A stretch of 5,068 nt of DNA from Candidatus Shapirobacteria bacterium (GTDB taxonomy: Bacteria; Patescibacteriota; Microgenomatia; UBA12405), in the NCBI GenBank assembly GCA_023245435.1, contig JAHFKH010000048.1:1-5068 (forward strand). The letters are read 5' to 3'. This document shows, in pieces, positions 4,482 to 5,068 of this stretch; within the stretch, counting starts at the first letter, position 1, and each line of letters opens with the position of its first letter. A program made the position numbers and the translations under genes. Below the pieces are notes generated by a model that made no database searches, had not been told where the DNA came from, and was given only the letters and a program-made list of their open reading frames with translations.

Positions 4482-5068
4482 TTATTCTGCTTCCATCCAG
4501 TGAGTGTTAACTGTCACTGTTAAATCCAAAAATACTTTTCGACTTGACATTAATTCCAATTCTTTACGCGCGTTATATCCAATTTCTTTAATTTTTTTAC
4601 CACCTACCCCAATAATCATTTTTTTATATCGATCTGCCGAAGTAATTAATTCTGCCTTAATATAAATTAATTTTTTCTTGTCCGTCACTTCTTTAACATC
4701 AACATTAATCGTATAAGGTATTTCTTCGCGCAAAAATAAATATGCTTTTTCGCGAATAATTTCACTAATATATTCTCGTGAACTCATTGAAGTTAGTGGT
4801 CTTAGTTCTCCCGACATTGACTCAATTTCAGATTTTATACCTTTATTTACTTTAGATGGCAACAATTCAAAAATATCAGTCAATAATTGCTTAACATTTT
4901 TTGACTTTAAACCCGATACCATCACTGTTTTATCAAATTCATCTTCCAAATAATTATAATCAGGAAAATGATTGGCTGGTCCCACCGCTTGATCCATTTT
5001 GTTATATACCAATATTTTTTTAGTTTTAATTTTTCGCAAAAGTCCCAATATTTTATTTTCTTCTTCAT
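4482..5068 (-). CDS. era: GTPase Era, C-terminal part (5' end outside window)
   Basis: Era is an essential GTPase that binds the 3' end of 16S rRNA through a KH domain and assists 30S maturation. The frame is open to the right edge; about 194 complete residues are present against a usual total near 300. From the edge: an ENKILGLLRKIKTKKILVYNKMD segment with G4 NKMD, then MVSGLKSKNVKQL in the G5 position, then the linker REYISEIIREKAYLFLREEIPY typical of Era. Next comes the type II KH domain with the GxxG-like loop IIGVGGKKIKEIG. The end, KVFLDLTVTVNTHW, is the usual Era closing strand. The G1-G3 motifs would lie beyond the window. A Lys/Ser/Glu-rich stretch after LLPS (KVNKGIKSEIESMSGE) looks slightly longer than common. 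An internal TTG at 5048 could be mistaken for a start, but the protein clearly continues upstream. The stop is TAA 4482-4484. Confidence 0.95.
   Translation of the reverse strand, partial: EEENKILGLLRKIKTKKILVYNKMDQAVGPANHFPDYNYLEDEFDKTVMVSGLKSKNVKQLLTDIFELLPSKVNKGIKSEIESMSGELRPLTSMSSREYISEIIREKAYLFLREEIPYTINVDVKEVTDKKKLIYIKAELITSADRYKKMIIGVGGKKIKEIGYNARKELELMSSRKVFLDLTVTVNTHWMEAE

Noticed and set aside
4464..4482. AAAAATT / AATTTTT stem between the small gene and era as a bidirectional terminator
   Set aside because: The stem is seven A-U pairs only, with no GC; such structures are frequent by chance in this AT-rich DNA.

Overview
The window looks like a piece of a reduced, AT-rich bacterial genome, most probably a Candidate Phyla Radiation (Patescibacteria) member. 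This is inferred from several signs: low GC, very tight gene packing, no recognisable Shine-Dalgarno sequence before any start, an Obg GTPase without its usual C-terminal extension, a shortened thioredoxin, and small coiled-coil or YtxH-like proteins of unknown role. TGA is used as a stop and no gene has an in-frame TGA, so the TGA-to-Gly code of Gracilibacteria/Absconditabacteria does not apply. No mobile element, CRISPR array, tRNA or rRNA was seen.

Region 1 (1-2369, + strand) is a compact run of four genes: the 3' two-thirds of a tRNA-dihydrouridine synthase cut by the window edge, a 137-residue coiled-coil protein of unknown function, a minimal 90-residue thioredoxin with a WCGPC site, and rlmN, the radical-SAM 23S rRNA A2503 (and tRNA) methylase. 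Spacers are 7, 1 and 10 bases, so they probably share a transcript.

Region 2 (about 2353-2520) is the longest non-coding stretch. It holds an imperfect inverted repeat of about 140 bp whose left arm supplies the last codons and the stop of rlmN. A good -10 box follows immediately before the obg ATG, which implies a leaderless mRNA.

Region 3 (2521-3465, + strand) is obg, a ribosome-assembly GTPase, with all G motifs except a degenerate G5. Its 3' end overlaps by 9 bases the 3' end of a convergent two-gene unit on the minus strand: mscL (mechanosensitive channel) followed by a YtxH-like single-span membrane protein.

Region 4 (4174-4230) is a 57-bp divergent promoter region. mscL is read leftward and an unrecognised 81-residue protein with a Cys/His set is read rightward. 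That small gene ends 5 bases from the convergent stop of era (4482 to window end, minus strand), whose G4 motif, G5-like segment and KH domain are visible and whose N-terminal half lies outside.

Four of the genes act on RNA or ribosome maturation (dus, rlmN, obg, era). The others concern thiol redox (trx) and the cell envelope (mscL, ytxH). This is mostly housekeeping content. The most unusual points are the promoters abutting start codons, the intergenic inverted repeat, and two small proteins of unknown function.
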